Notes: generated by a model not told the origin, from the letters alone. 64,000 nucleotides of DNA from Clostridia bacterium (GCA_017517815.1 JAFWYA010000033.1:1-64000); one strand, 5' to 3'. Shown: positions 33,779 through 42,680, counted from the first letter of the stretch. A program made the numbers and translations.

Positions 33779-34798
33779 TTGCGTTACGCATTGTTGTTAA
33801 AGCCCCATGCCAATATTCACTATCGTCAGTCGCTTGAAAAACTGGCGCTGATTGAATTGAAATGCATGCTGGAAGCCTGGGGAATGCAGGATGTTCCGGT
33901 CGGAACGCAGACCATTGAAAACGAAAGCTTTATCACTTTTGAAACAGACCGGCTGACGGATGCGGCCTGGTGTGAAATTTCGCGCCATTCATCGGTCTGC
34001 TTTGCTGCTGAATACATGCCGGACGGGCTGATGAGGCCGCTGCACCGCCATGTGCAGGGTGTTATGCCGGACGATCTTCCGCATGTGCTCAAGTACAAGG
34101 GCAAGACCAATGCTGATTTCACGCAGATGATGCTGCACTGTGCCAAAGCTGCGTCGGACTTTGCCACCAGCAGCGAAGCGCTTCGTGTGCTGGATCCCAT
34201 GTGCGGCAAGGGCACCACGCTGTTCTGCGCGCTGTGCGAGGGTCATGACGCCGTTGGCGTGGATATGGACCTGAAAGCGCTGCAGGAGACGGACAATTAT
34301 TTTGAACGTTCGCTCAAGCTGCACCGTATCAAGCACAAGCGCACCGAGCAGTCGCTTACGCTCAAGGGCGGCAATGCCCGGGCTGTGGCCTATACGGCAG
34401 CGCCGGATGCACAGAGCATGAAGGATGGCAGCGCACTCAAACTGGAACTCATCGGCGGAGATGCGGCAAGGCTTGGCGAACTGGTCAAGCCGGGCAGCGT
34501 GCATCTCATCGCAAGCGATCTGCCCTACGGCGTGCAGCATGCGCCCAAGGAAAAGGGAGGCCTGTCCTCGCTTGGCCGGCTGGTGCAGCGCGTGGCTCCC
34601 GGCTGCGTACGCGCGCTCAAACCCGGCGGAGCGCTGGCGTTTTCATTCAATATTTACACCCTGCGCCGCAAAGAAGTGGAGCAGGTGCTTACAGAAGCCG
34701 GCCTGCATGTGCTCAGTGAAGGCCCCTATGCCGATTTTTCGCACTGGGTGGAGCAGGCTGTGGAGCGCGACGTGGTGGTCGCGCGCAAGGAAAAGTAA
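33779..34798 (+). CDS. SAM-dependent RNA methyltransferase-like protein (UPF0020/Trm11-like)
   Basis: A 339-residue protein. The N-terminal 110 or so residues resemble a THUMP-like or ferredoxin-like RNA-binding part. The C-terminal methyltransferase domain has motif I VLDPMCGKGTTLFCA (about residue 138), an acidic ribose-binding end VGVDMD, and the catalytic motif SDLPYGVQ, a variant of D/N-PPY used by N2-guanine or N6-adenine RNA methylases. The start is TTG with AAAGAGG upstream. It is followed 31 bases later by rho, probably on one transcript. The target RNA is unknown. Confidence 0.82.
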   Translation: MRYALLLKPHANIHYRQSLEKLALIELKCMLEAWGMQDVPVGTQTIENESFITFETDRLTDAAWCEISRHSSVCFAAEYMPDGLMRPLHRHVQGVMPDDLPHVLKYKGKTNADFTQMMLHCAKAASDFATSSEALRVLDPMCGKGTTLFCALCEGHDAVGVDMDLKALQETDNYFERSLKLHRIKHKRTEQSLTLKGGNARAVAYTAAPDAQSMKDGSALKLELIGGDAARLGELVKPGSVHLIASDLPYGVQHAPKEKGGLSSLGRLVQRVAPGCVRALKPGGALAFSFNIYTLRRKEVEQVLTEAGLHVLSEGPYADFSHWVEQAVERDVVVARKEK

Positions 34799-34829
34799 GA
34801 CGTGTTGTTTTGGGTAAGGAGGGTTTGAT

Positions 34830-36794
34830 TTGCAGATCGAAGAACTGCAGGCCATGACGGTGATCCAGCTGCGTAAACTGGCTAAGGAAAACGGCGTAAA
34901 GCTAAGCGCCGGTATCGATAAGGCGGGCATTGTGGAGCGTGTTGCACAGGCGCTTGAAACCAGGACCGAAGCGCCCCAGCCCGTAAAAGAAGAAACGACG
35001 GCCCCTGCGGCGGATCAGCTGCAGCAGGCCAGTCTGTCTGCCGATGTTACCAGCGTAGCGCCCGGCGGATACCGCCCTGCCTATCGCCAGGCATGGCAGG
35101 CTCGTCCCGCAACGCCGCGCGAGACACCGCAGAAGCCCGCATGGCAGCGCTCGGCCGGTACGGTCAGCCGCTTTGGCCCGCAGAGCCGCTCTACCCAGCC
35201 CATCCAGCAGGAAGAACGCACGCCTGCCGAGCAGCCGCGCCCTGTGCAGGAGCCGCAGCGCCCCGCGCAGGATAATGCCCCCCGTCTGGACGGCTATCGC
35301 CTGGGTTACCGTGCTGCGCCGCAGCGCCAGCCCTATCAGAATCGCAGCGACTACGGCAGCCAGAACTACGGCGGCTATCAGCAGCGTAATTATCAGCAGA
35401 ATAACTATGGCTATCAGAACCGCGGTTATCAGCAGAACAACTACCAGCAGGGCGGCTATCAGCAAAATAATTATCAGCAGAACAGCAATTACGGCTACCA
35501 GCAGCGCAGCTATCCGCCGCGCACCTATCAGCCACAGCAGTCTGCTGAAAATAATTTCAATGATGACCTGTACCGTATGCAGCGCGATACGCAGTTTGCC
35601 GAGCAGACCGAGGCGGGTCAGCTGCCGGATCTTTTGCAGACGGTGCCCAGCGAGCCTGCTGCAGGCATTCTGGAAGTGCTGCCTGACGGTTATGGTTTCC
35701 TGCGCAGCCGCACGCTGCTGCCGGGCAAAAAGGATATTTATGTGTCCATGGCGCAGATCCGCCGCTTTGGCCTGCGCACCGGCGACCGCGTAGAGGGACA
35801 GGCCCGTGTGCAGCGTGAAGGCGACAAGTTTGCGGCGCTGCTGGCGGTGGAAAAGGTCAATGGTGAAGAGGCACAGGAAAATCCCGATCGTTTGTCATTT
35901 GAACAGCTGGTGCCGGTCTATCCCGACCGCCGCATCGTGCTGGAAGATCCCAATGGGAAAACGCCCATGGCCATCCGACTGGTGGACCTGATCGCGCCGA
36001 TGGGCTTTGGCCAGCGCGCCATGATCGCCTGCCCGCCGGAAAGCGGCCGGCTTCAGCTGATGCATGAGCTGTGCTGCGCCATCAAGCGCAACGACCCCGA
36101 TGCGGACGTGCTGATGCTGCTCATCGACGTTGCTCCCGAAGAAGTGACCGAGATCAGCGAAAGCGTGGATGCTGAAGTGTTCGCCTCCACATTCGCCGAC
36201 GCTCCCGAAACACAGACCCGCGTGAGCGAAACCATGCTGGAACGCGCTCAGCGTCTGGTGGAAATGAATCACAACGTAGTCATTCTGCTGGATAGCCTGA
36301 GCAAACTGACCCGTGCCTATCAGGCGGTGCTGTCGCAGGGCGGACGCCCCATGACCAACACCATCGCCCCGGCTGCACTGGTCAAGCCCAAACGTTTCTT
36401 TGGCGCGGCGCGCAATACCCGCGACGCCGGCAGCCTCACCATGATCGCCACCATCGCCGTGGATACCGGCTCCCGCGTGGATGATATCATCTTTGAGGAA
36501 TTCCGCGGCACGGCCAATATGGAGATCACCCTTTGCCCTGAGCAGGAAAATGATCCGCTGCATCCCATGATCAACCTGCTGCTCAGCGGAACCAAAAAGG
36601 ACGATATGCTGCTGAGCGCTGAGCAGAAGGAAGGCCTGCGCAGCATCCGCAGGGTGCTGGGCTCCGCCACCAACGGCGAGGCCGTGGTGCAGCTGGTGGA
36701 TATGATGAAAAAGACCAAATGCAACGCCGACCTGCTGGAGCGCCTGAAGGACTGGATCGCCCTGTGGGAAAAGAGCGGCTATCTGAAACGGTAA
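34830..36794 (+). CDS. rho: Rho-like transcription termination factor with a degenerate ATPase and prion-like insert
   Basis: A 654-residue Rho homologue. It has a Rho N-terminal domain (about 1-45, ELQAMTVIQLRKLAKENGV), a long disordered region, a Q/N/Y-rich segment (about 170-242), the RNA-binding cold-shock-like domain (about 265-345) and a RecA-like core. The core keeps LLDSLSKLTRAY and KPKRFFGAARN. However, the Walker A is PPESGRL (402-408) in place of PPKAGKT, the catalytic DERPEEVTE is DVAPEEVTE (434-435 changed), and the segment normally holding the arginine finger (ERRIFPAID type) reads NDPLHPMIN. ATP hydrolysis is therefore unlikely. The start is TTG with AAGGAGG upstream. It may be a regulatory Rho paralogue or the organism's only Rho. 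Confidence 0.9.
   Translation: MQIEELQAMTVIQLRKLAKENGVKLSAGIDKAGIVERVAQALETRTEAPQPVKEETTAPAADQLQQASLSADVTSVAPGGYRPAYRQAWQARPATPRETPQKPAWQRSAGTVSRFGPQSRSTQPIQQEERTPAEQPRPVQEPQRPAQDNAPRLDGYRLGYRAAPQRQPYQNRSDYGSQNYGGYQQRNYQQNNYGYQNRGYQQNNYQQGGYQQNNYQQNSNYGYQQRSYPPRTYQPQQSAENNFNDDLYRMQRDTQFAEQTEAGQLPDLLQTVPSEPAAGILEVLPDGYGFLRSRTLLPGKKDIYVSMAQIRRFGLRTGDRVEGQARVQREGDKFAALLAVEKVNGEEAQENPDRLSFEQLVPVYPDRRIVLEDPNGKTPMAIRLVDLIAPMGFGQRAMIACPPESGRLQLMHELCCAIKRNDPDADVLMLLIDVAPEEVTEISESVDAEVFASTFADAPETQTRVSETMLERAQRLVEMNHNVVILLDSLSKLTRAYQAVLSQGGRPMTNTIAPAALVKPKRFFGAARNTRDAGSLTMIATIAVDTGSRVDDIIFEEFRGTANMEITLCPEQENDPLHPMINLLLSGTKKDDMLLSAEQKEGLRSIRRVLGSATNGEAVVQLVDMMKKTKCNADLLERLKDWIALWEKSGYLKR
35338..35557 (+). 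repeat. Degenerate tandem repeat coding for NYQQ-rich segment
   Basis: Within rho, repeated units of about 15-18 bases built on TATCAGCAG and AATAAYTA encode repeated YQQN, NYQQ and GYQQ blocks. The repeats are imperfect. They suggest expansion of an originally shorter linker. Confidence 0.75.
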
Positions 36795-36800
36795 TATTGT

Positions 36801-36832
36801 AAAACACCGCAGGAAAGGTCCTGCGGTGTTTT
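36801..36832. terminator. Bidirectional terminator after rho
   Basis: A perfect 14-bp stem (36801-36814 with 36819-36832), loop AAGG, with A-run and T-run ends. It sits between rho and the convergent polysaccharide deacetylase gene. Confidence 0.9.
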
Positions 36833-36839
36833 GAAATTC

Positions 36840-37676
36840 TCAGTCAATGCGCACGTCATAACCCGAGGGGATCTCGATGATGCTGCCATTGGCGTTGGCC
36901 CACAGTGTAAGCGCGCTGGGATTGTACAGCCGCTTGCCATCGGCGGAGATGTGCATGCTGCGCCATGCCTCCACATAATCGTGGATTTCGATATTGGTAG
37001 CGTACCAGATATCCTCGCGGCCGCCGACAAACGCAGCAAAGTCCTCGATGACCTGCCAGTTGTTATTGGCCTCAAACTCATAGCTGTGGCCCCAAAGGTA
37101 GAACAGCTGCGGCCGGTACGGTTTGCCGGATACAAACTTCTGCGCCAGCTCCATCAGACGGGGATCGTCATGATGGCAGGTGGCGGGCATCTGCAGCCAG
37201 TTGTGGGGCAGATCAAACCGGCGGGTGCATTCCACTGTGCGGGAATAGGCGATGCCGCAGCCTTTGAGCGTTTCAGCCAGTTCAGGGGTAACGGTGCCGT
37301 AGGGATAGGCCATGCCGCGCACGATGCAGCCGAACATGTTTTCAAGCTCTTCACGGTCGCGCATGACCTGCCAGATGGCATGAGCCGGGGGCAGATCGGG
37401 CAGATCACCATGCCACAGCGCATGCACGGCAACCTCGTGGCCGGAACCTGCATACAGATCGTAGGCGGCCTGACGGGTCATGCGGCGATGAATGTGGCCA
37501 TTGGGGAAAACAGTGCCCTCGGGCGAAAACTGTCCGCCGTTGAGGTTGAAAGTACCCTTCAGACCGTTGCGGTTCATGATGGCGATCAGTCGGGCATCCT
37601 GCTCCACGCCATCGTCATAGCTGAGCGTTAGGGCCTTCGAAAGGCCTTTGGGAAATACCATCCAAAGCTGAATCAT
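36840..37676 (-). CDS. Polysaccharide deacetylase family protein
   Basis: A 278-residue NodB-like protein. Motif 1 is TLSYDDGVEQD, with the catalytic and metal aspartates. A metal-histidine motif is seen in GHEVAVHALWH, and a later conserved block is GMAYPYGTVTPE. A C-terminal histidine appears in YLWGHSYEFE. No signal peptide is visible, so it may act in the cytoplasm on a soluble sugar rather than on wall polymers. The start is the ATG following GAGGTGAA. It has its own promoter and shares the rho terminator. Confidence 0.85.
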   Translation of the reverse strand: MIQLWMVFPKGLSKALTLSYDDGVEQDARLIAIMNRNGLKGTFNLNGGQFSPEGTVFPNGHIHRRMTRQAAYDLYAGSGHEVAVHALWHGDLPDLPPAHAIWQVMRDREELENMFGCIVRGMAYPYGTVTPELAETLKGCGIAYSRTVECTRRFDLPHNWLQMPATCHHDDPRLMELAQKFVSGKPYRPQLFYLWGHSYEFEANNNWQVIEDFAAFVGGREDIWYATNIEIHDYVEAWRSMHISADGKRLYNPSALTLWANANGSIIEIPSGYDVRID

Positions 37677-37700
37677 ATGCAGTTCACCTCACAGAAAATG

Positions 37701-37728
37701 TGTATAAGGTTTCGTGAAAAAACGGCAA
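37701..37728 (-). promoter_or_regulatory. Promoter of the polysaccharide deacetylase gene
   Basis: On the minus strand TTGCCG is followed after 16 bases by TATACA, 25 bases before the ATG. Confidence 0.5.
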
Positions 37729-37746
37729 AAAACCTGCTGAAAGGAC

Positions 37747-37780
37747 AAAAAAGAGCCGGGATGTTTGAAACATCCCGGCT
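37747..37780 (-). terminator. Terminator of the DUF368-DUF1538-PII unit
   Basis: A 10-bp stem AGCCGGGATG (37754-37763) with CATCCCGGCT (37771-37780). On the minus strand it is followed by CTTTTTT. Confidence 0.88.
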
Positions 37781-37785
37781 TTAAG

Positions 37786-38487
37786 TTAGTCCTCAATCTC
37801 GCCTGCGGCGGCCATCACGCTGCGAAGGCCTGCTACGCTCTCCACAGGCAGGGAGAACATAACCGTGTGGGCGGGGCTCTGCACGCCGGCATTTTCCATG
37901 ATGGCACGCATGAGGGTGCTCTTCTGGGTGGCGGCAGTCAGAATGAGCAGCATCTCCTTTTCATCGGCAATCGACAGACCGAAGAAACGGTTTTCGCCGT
38001 CAGGGTTGGTGCCCTTGGCGTGCAGCACGGTGCCGCCCATGGCGCCTGCGCTGCGGGCGGCGTCCATCACGGTATCGACATGGCCGCGGTTGCAAATAGC
38101 GATAATCAGCTCGTAGAGGAACGTCGAGGGCATATCCTTCACCTCTTCCAGAATGATGTTTTGTCCCTGGGTAAAGTATTTCAGACTGCTGGAGCCTGCG
38201 ATGCTGGCGATGGGAATGGTGAACGCCACGCCGCTGCCGGGCATGTTAAGGCCCACTTCACCGATCAGCGCATTCATCAGGCGCCTGGCGCGGGGACGGG
38301 TGGTCATTGCGTAAAACAGTTCTTTTTCGGTCTCTTCCAGGCCCAGCAGGTCCAGCAGTTTCTTTCCAGCTGTTCCCTGGCACAGGAGGCTGGTGACGGT
38401 GTTTACGTCATGCTCACTGAAAAAATTGACCAGCTGTTCGTCGTGGTCGCGCTTGACGATCACGCACAGCAGACACAGATCATGCAT
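37786..38487 (-). CDS. Tandem PII-like regulatory protein
   Basis: A 233-residue cytoplasmic protein that looks like two ferredoxin-like PII-type units in one chain: about residues 1-105 and 120-225. The second unit has the beta-alpha-beta order with a T-loop-like stretch (GGTVLHAKGTNPDGENRFFG) and a following MLLILTAATQKSTLMRAIME. Classical PII proteins are about 112 residues and trimeric, so a double-length chain is notable. It lies 15 bases after the DUF1538 gene on the same strand, with GGAGG before the ATG. A role in sensing a metabolite and controlling the DUF1538 membrane protein is inferred from this pairing. Confidence 0.75.
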   Translation of the reverse strand: MHDLCLLCVIVKRDHDEQLVNFFSEHDVNTVTSLLCQGTAGKKLLDLLGLEETEKELFYAMTTRPRARRLMNALIGEVGLNMPGSGVAFTIPIASIAGSSSLKYFTQGQNIILEEVKDMPSTFLYELIIAICNRGHVDTVMDAARSAGAMGGTVLHAKGTNPDGENRFFGLSIADEKEMLLILTAATQKSTLMRAIMENAGVQSPAHTVMFSLPVESVAGLRSVMAAAGEIED

Positions 38488-38502
38488 AGGCGTACCTCCA
38501 GT

Positions 38503-40056
38503 TCATTCGATGATGTCTTCCACAGGTGCGGCAGGCTGGGGATGTGCTTTCTTTTGCTTGCTCTTGAACACAAGGCCCAGAATCTGAATGGTGATCAGCG
38601 GCGTCATGGCAACCATGGCCACCACGCCGAAAGCGTCCGTCGCCACGTCGCCGCCGACGGCTGTGCATGCGCCCATGGCAAGGGGCAGCAGGAAGGTGGC
38701 CGTCATGGGGCCGGACGCCACGCCGCCGGAGTCAAAGGCGATGGATGTAAAAATGGGCGGCACAAAGAACATCAGGATGAGTGCAATGGCATAGCCCGGA
38801 ACCAGCAGCCACAGAATGTTGATGCCGGTCAGGATGCGAAGCATCGACAATCCAACTGAAACGGAAACACCGATGGACAGGCTTAATCCCAGCGCCTTCT
38901 GGGGAATAGCGCCGGCAGTGAGCTCGTACACCTGCTTGCTAAGCACATGCACGGCAGGCTCCGCAGATACCACGTAGTAGCCGATCAGCATGCCCAGCGG
39001 CACCAGCAGCCAGCGCACGCTCAGCCCGCCAAGGGCATGACCCAGGAAGTTGCCCATGGGCATGAAGCCTACGTTTACGCCGGTGAGGAACAGTGCCAGA
39101 CCCGCATAGGTATACAGAAGACCTGCCACAATGCGCAGCACTTCGCGCTTTTTGAGGTGCAGAACAAAAATCTGGAACAGGGCGAAAAACGCGGCGATGG
39201 GTAGAAGCGCCACAGCTACTTCCTTCATGTAGTGGGGGAAGGAACGGGCAAACATCACTGACAGTTCCAGCGTATCCGCCGCACTGGGAATGACGGTGGA
39301 GGAATAGGCCGCGCCGTCAGGCTTAAAGATGAAACCCAGCAGCATCACGGCCAGAATAGGGCCAACAGAGCACAGGGCGACCAGACCAAAGCTGTCGTTT
39401 TCAGCGTTGGAGTCACTTCGGATGGCGCTGACGCCCACGCCCAGCGCCAGAATGAACGGCACTGTCATGGGGCCAGTGGTCACGCCGCCGGAGTCGAATG
39501 CGACGGCCAGAAAGGAGCCGGGCACAAACTTCGCCAGCACAAATACCAGCACGTAGCAGCCCAGCAGCAGCCACTTCATGGAGATGCGGAACAGGATGCG
39601 CAGAAGAGCCACCACCAGAAACACGCCCACGCCCAGCGCTACTGACAGGATGAGCGTCATGTTGGGCACGCCGGGTACCTGCTCAGCCAGAACCTGCAGG
39701 TCGGGCTCGGAAATGGTGATGATCACGCCTACCAGAAAAGAGATGAGCATGACCAGCCACAGCTTTTTGCTGCGTGTCATGGCGGAACCCACATGCTCGC
39801 CGATAGGGGTCATGGCCAGATCGGTGCCAAGGGTGAACAGGCCCATGCCTACGATCAGCATCACCGCGCCCAGCAGAAAGCCGAGCATCGCACTTACCGG
39901 CGCAGGCACGCACAGGAAGCACAAAAACAATACGATCAGGGTGATGGGCAGCACAGACGCATAGGCCTCACGCCATTTTTCCGTCAGAATGCTGCGATGG
40001 ATCAGGCGGTTCTTCCACAGGCGCCGGGCCTGAAGTTTTCGTTTCTCTTTGGTCAT
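38503..40056 (-). CDS. DUF1538 family membrane protein
   Basis: A 517-residue polytopic membrane protein with about twelve to fourteen helices in two homologous halves. The halves carry matching motifs AVAFDSGGVTTGPMTVPF and SIAFDSGGVASGPMTATF, which identify the DUF1538 family. Its function is undescribed; the internal repeat and glycine-rich re-entrant-like motifs suggest an ion or small-solute transporter. The start MTKEKRKLQ is chosen because AGAGGCG lies upstream. It sits between the PopT-like gene and the PII-like gene, on the same strand with short gaps. Confidence 0.82.
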   Translation of the reverse strand: MTKEKRKLQARRLWKNRLIHRSILTEKWREAYASVLPITLIVLFLCFLCVPAPVSAMLGFLLGAVMLIVGMGLFTLGTDLAMTPIGEHVGSAMTRSKKLWLVMLISFLVGVIITISEPDLQVLAEQVPGVPNMTLILSVALGVGVFLVVALLRILFRISMKWLLLGCYVLVFVLAKFVPGSFLAVAFDSGGVTTGPMTVPFILALGVGVSAIRSDSNAENDSFGLVALCSVGPILAVMLLGFIFKPDGAAYSSTVIPSAADTLELSVMFARSFPHYMKEVAVALLPIAAFFALFQIFVLHLKKREVLRIVAGLLYTYAGLALFLTGVNVGFMPMGNFLGHALGGLSVRWLLVPLGMLIGYYVVSAEPAVHVLSKQVYELTAGAIPQKALGLSLSIGVSVSVGLSMLRILTGINILWLLVPGYAIALILMFFVPPIFTSIAFDSGGVASGPMTATFLLPLAMGACTAVGGDVATDAFGVVAMVAMTPLITIQILGLVFKSKQKKAHPQPAAPVEDIIE

Positions 40057-40069
40057 TTCTTCGCCTCTT

Positions 40070-40870
40070 TTATTTTTGCCCCATGATGCGCGCAACGGTC
40101 GTGCCGATGACCAGTACCCCGGCTTCAGCCCACAGCATGCGCCCAGGGCTGAACCCCGGAAACACCAGCGCGACAGATACCAGCAGAAAGCCCAGCACTG
40201 CATAGCAGGCGTGACCTGTGTGACGGTCAAACAGCCACTTTACACCGCGCATGCAGGCTGCGGCAGAGAGCGCAAAACCGGCGCCGAGCGGCAGCAGCTG
40301 TACAATATCAAGCGTGCGGACGGCTGTCAGATAAGCCTGATACCAGCCCAGCCTAAGCAGCACAAAGGAAGTTGATATGCCGGGCACCACTGTGCCGACG
40401 CCTTCCAGCAGGCCGGTCAAAAAAGCCTGCATGGTGGTCAGCGCGGTAAGCTGATCGCTCTGACCGCCGACCAGCCCCAGCGGCAGGGCCAGCAGCACGC
40501 CCAGCATCAGCGAAAGCAGCCAGCGTGGGCGAAAACGGCTGTTTTGCTCCGCTTCGTGCAGCAGGTCCGGCACGCCGCCCAGAATGAAGCCGGTGAACAA
40601 AAACAGCATCAGCGTTTCATAACGGGCCATCACGGTGGACAGGGCTGCTGCGCCAAGCGCCATGCCGGCTGCGCCGCCTATGGCCAGCGGAGCCAGAAAG
40701 CACAGGCTGCGCACAGGCGTACGCCACAGCTGCATTACAGCGTCCAGCATGGGCCGGTACAGCCCAAAGGACACCGCCATCACACCGCCGCTTACGCCGG
40801 GCAGTATACACCCGATGCCAATGAGAAAGCCAGCCAGTATCTTTCGCACAAAACCATTGCGCTGCCGCAT
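40070..40870 (-). CDS. DUF368 membrane protein (PopT-type undecaprenyl phosphate translocase)
   Basis: A 266-residue membrane protein with about seven to eight helices. The family signatures are IGCILPGVSGGVMAV near the N terminus and EGVGTVVPGISTSFVLL in the second half, an inverted-repeat pattern. DUF368 proteins (PopT) recycle undecaprenyl phosphate across the membrane. The ATG at MRQRNGF is preferred for its spacing from AAAGGCGGG; an ATG 6 bases upstream is possible. It is the first gene of a leftward unit with DUF1538 and the PII-like gene. Confidence 0.87.
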   Translation of the reverse strand: MRQRNGFVRKILAGFLIGIGCILPGVSGGVMAVSFGLYRPMLDAVMQLWRTPVRSLCFLAPLAIGGAAGMALGAAALSTVMARYETLMLFLFTGFILGGVPDLLHEAEQNSRFRPRWLLSLMLGVLLALPLGLVGGQSDQLTALTTMQAFLTGLLEGVGTVVPGISTSFVLLRLGWYQAYLTAVRTLDIVQLLPLGAGFALSAAACMRGVKWLFDRHTGHACYAVLGFLLVSVALVFPGFSPGRMLWAEAGVLVIGTTVARIMGQK

Positions 40871-40939
40871 TATCATCCCGCCTTTGATTTGGGTTTTCAT
40901 GAATATATGCGCGCAGACGGGGGAATCATACACGGTTTG

Positions 40940-40968
40940 AGTATACCATGGCACGGCGGTGCAACCAA
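40940..40968 (-). promoter_or_regulatory. Promoter of the DUF368-DUF1538-PII unit
   Basis: On the minus strand TTGGTT is followed after 17 bases by TATACT, 69 bases before the chosen start. Confidence 0.55.
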
Positions 40969-41004
40969 CCGCTGCCGGGACAAACTTTACCGTTTATTTG
41001 CCGG

Positions 41005-42492
41005 TCAGCCGATGAGATCGGCAACGACCTTTTTGAGATGCGCTACATAATAGGAGGGGTTGAACTTCTCGCCGGTGGTCATTTCAAGCAGCTGAGCCGG
41101 GTCATACCGGTCGCCCCAGCGGTGCAGGCGCGCGTTGAGCCATGCGGTGATGGGAGCAATGTCGCCCGTGCGCAGCAGAGCAGCCACGTCCAGATCTTTC
41201 TTCATGGCATGCAGAATCTGGCTGGCATAGGCGCTGCCCAGCGCGTAGGTGGGGAAATAGCCGATCATGCCGCCGCCCCAGTGCATGTCCTGCAAAACGC
41301 CCATGGCGTCGGTGGGTACGTCTAGCCCCAGATATTCCTTGTACAGGCGGTTCCAGGCTTCGGGCAGATCCTTGGTGGTCAGCGTGCCGGCTACAAGCTG
41401 CTTTTCCAGCTCGTAGCGCACCATGATATGCAGCGGATAAGTGACCTGATCAGCCTCGATGCGGATGAGAGAAGGCTGCACATGATTGGCGGCGCAGAAC
41501 AGGCTGCGCTCGGTCACGTCAGCCATGGCGTCGGGGAAATATTCCTTCAGTTTGGGAAGCAGGAAGGCAAGGAAGCCGGCGTCGTGACCAATGAGATTTT
41601 CATAGAAACGGCTTTGGCTTTCGTGCAGCCCTGTGCTGGAAATATTGGCCAGCACCGTTCCCTGATAAGCCTCCGACACGCCCAGCTCATACTGCGCATG
41701 GCCGCCCTCGTGCATCACGCTGTATACGGAGGATAACAGCGCATCCTCATAATAATGAGTGGTGATGCGCACATCCCAGCGGTTCATGCCGATGGTGAAG
41801 GGATGCTCGGTTTCGGCCAGTGCACAGCGGGTGCGGTCCACCCCGATGATATCCATCAGGCAGGCGGAGAAATCACGCTGGCGGTCAATGGGGCAGGCGG
41901 CAATGGCCGGAGGCGGAGGAAGGGTGCGCACTTTTTCGATGAGGGGCACGATCTCGCTGCGCAGCATGCTGAAGAACGGGTCCAGAATGGCGGTACACAT
42001 GCCCTTTTCATAGCTGTCCAGCATAACGTCGTAGGCGGGACGGGAAGGGTCTTTGTATGCGGCAAGGCGGCGCTCGGCGTCGATCATCTTTGCCAGATAC
42101 GGCTCGAAGGAAGCATAGTCGTTCTTCGCCTTGGCCTGCAGCCATGCGCCCAGAGAGGCGTTGCGCAGACGGCTGTGCTCGGCTACTTCCTCCACGGGAA
42201 TGCGCGTCATATCATCCAGATTTTTACGCAGAAGCTCCACCTGACGCAGTACGTCGCCATCCAGCTCTTCTTTTTGTGCCCACAGGTTGTCCAGCAGCTC
42301 GCGGGTACGGTCGCTGACGAGCAGCTCGTAGGACTTCTGGTTCAAAAAGGCCATGGTTTCACCGCGGGCTGCGGCGGAGGCGGACGGCGCGCCGGTTTCG
42401 CTGTCGGTGCGCAAAACGGCCATGGCGTGTTCGTAGGCATGCAGCGAGGACTGCAGCGCGGAAAGCTCTTTTTTCATTTCATTCAGTTTCAT
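41005..42492 (-). CDS. M32 family metallocarboxypeptidase
   Basis: A 495-residue zinc carboxypeptidase of the M32 (Taq) family, normal length. The zinc motif reads HEGGHA at about residue 261, matching the HExGH form of this family. Other family blocks are present: DVRITTHYYEDALLSSVYSV before the motif, ISSTGLHESQSRFYENLIG after it, and the C-terminal IGYFPTYALGSAYASQI. It releases C-terminal residues from peptides in the cytoplasm. The second ATG (MKLNEMKKE) is chosen for spacing from GAGAGG. It has a consensus promoter and lies next to the oligopeptide transporter operon, transcribed away from it. Confidence 0.92.
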   Translation of the reverse strand: MKLNEMKKELSALQSSLHAYEHAMAVLRTDSETGAPSASAAARGETMAFLNQKSYELLVSDRTRELLDNLWAQKEELDGDVLRQVELLRKNLDDMTRIPVEEVAEHSRLRNASLGAWLQAKAKNDYASFEPYLAKMIDAERRLAAYKDPSRPAYDVMLDSYEKGMCTAILDPFFSMLRSEIVPLIEKVRTLPPPPAIAACPIDRQRDFSACLMDIIGVDRTRCALAETEHPFTIGMNRWDVRITTHYYEDALLSSVYSVMHEGGHAQYELGVSEAYQGTVLANISSTGLHESQSRFYENLIGHDAGFLAFLLPKLKEYFPDAMADVTERSLFCAANHVQPSLIRIEADQVTYPLHIMVRYELEKQLVAGTLTTKDLPEAWNRLYKEYLGLDVPTDAMGVLQDMHWGGGMIGYFPTYALGSAYASQILHAMKKDLDVAALLRTGDIAPITAWLNARLHRWGDRYDPAQLLEMTTGEKFNPSYYVAHLKKVVADLIG

Positions 42493-42525
42493 GGATGTCA
42501 TCCTCTCTTGGGGTTTGCTGGCATC

Positions 42526-42554
42526 ATTATATGAAAGCAGCCGGATGTTGTCAA
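42526..42554 (-). promoter_or_regulatory. Consensus promoter of the M32 carboxypeptidase gene
   Basis: On the minus strand a perfect TTGACA is followed after 17 bases by a perfect TATAAT, 34 bases before the chosen ATG. Confidence 0.85.
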
Positions 42555-42680
42555 ATGAGATGAATTTTACACCGTATTAGTTGTATATTTTTGGCGCTTC
42601 AAGGCATTTTCAGACGAAAAACAGGGCAAAAACAATGCCGTTCCTGCAAAAACGTTCTTTGAGAGATCGGAAAAAGAAAC

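Noticed and set aside
42604..42620. Possible CodY box in the opp leader (CATTTTCAGA followed by CGAAAA)
   Set aside because: About five mismatches to the 15-base CodY consensus, too weak to report as a site, although CodY control of a peptide transporter would make sense.
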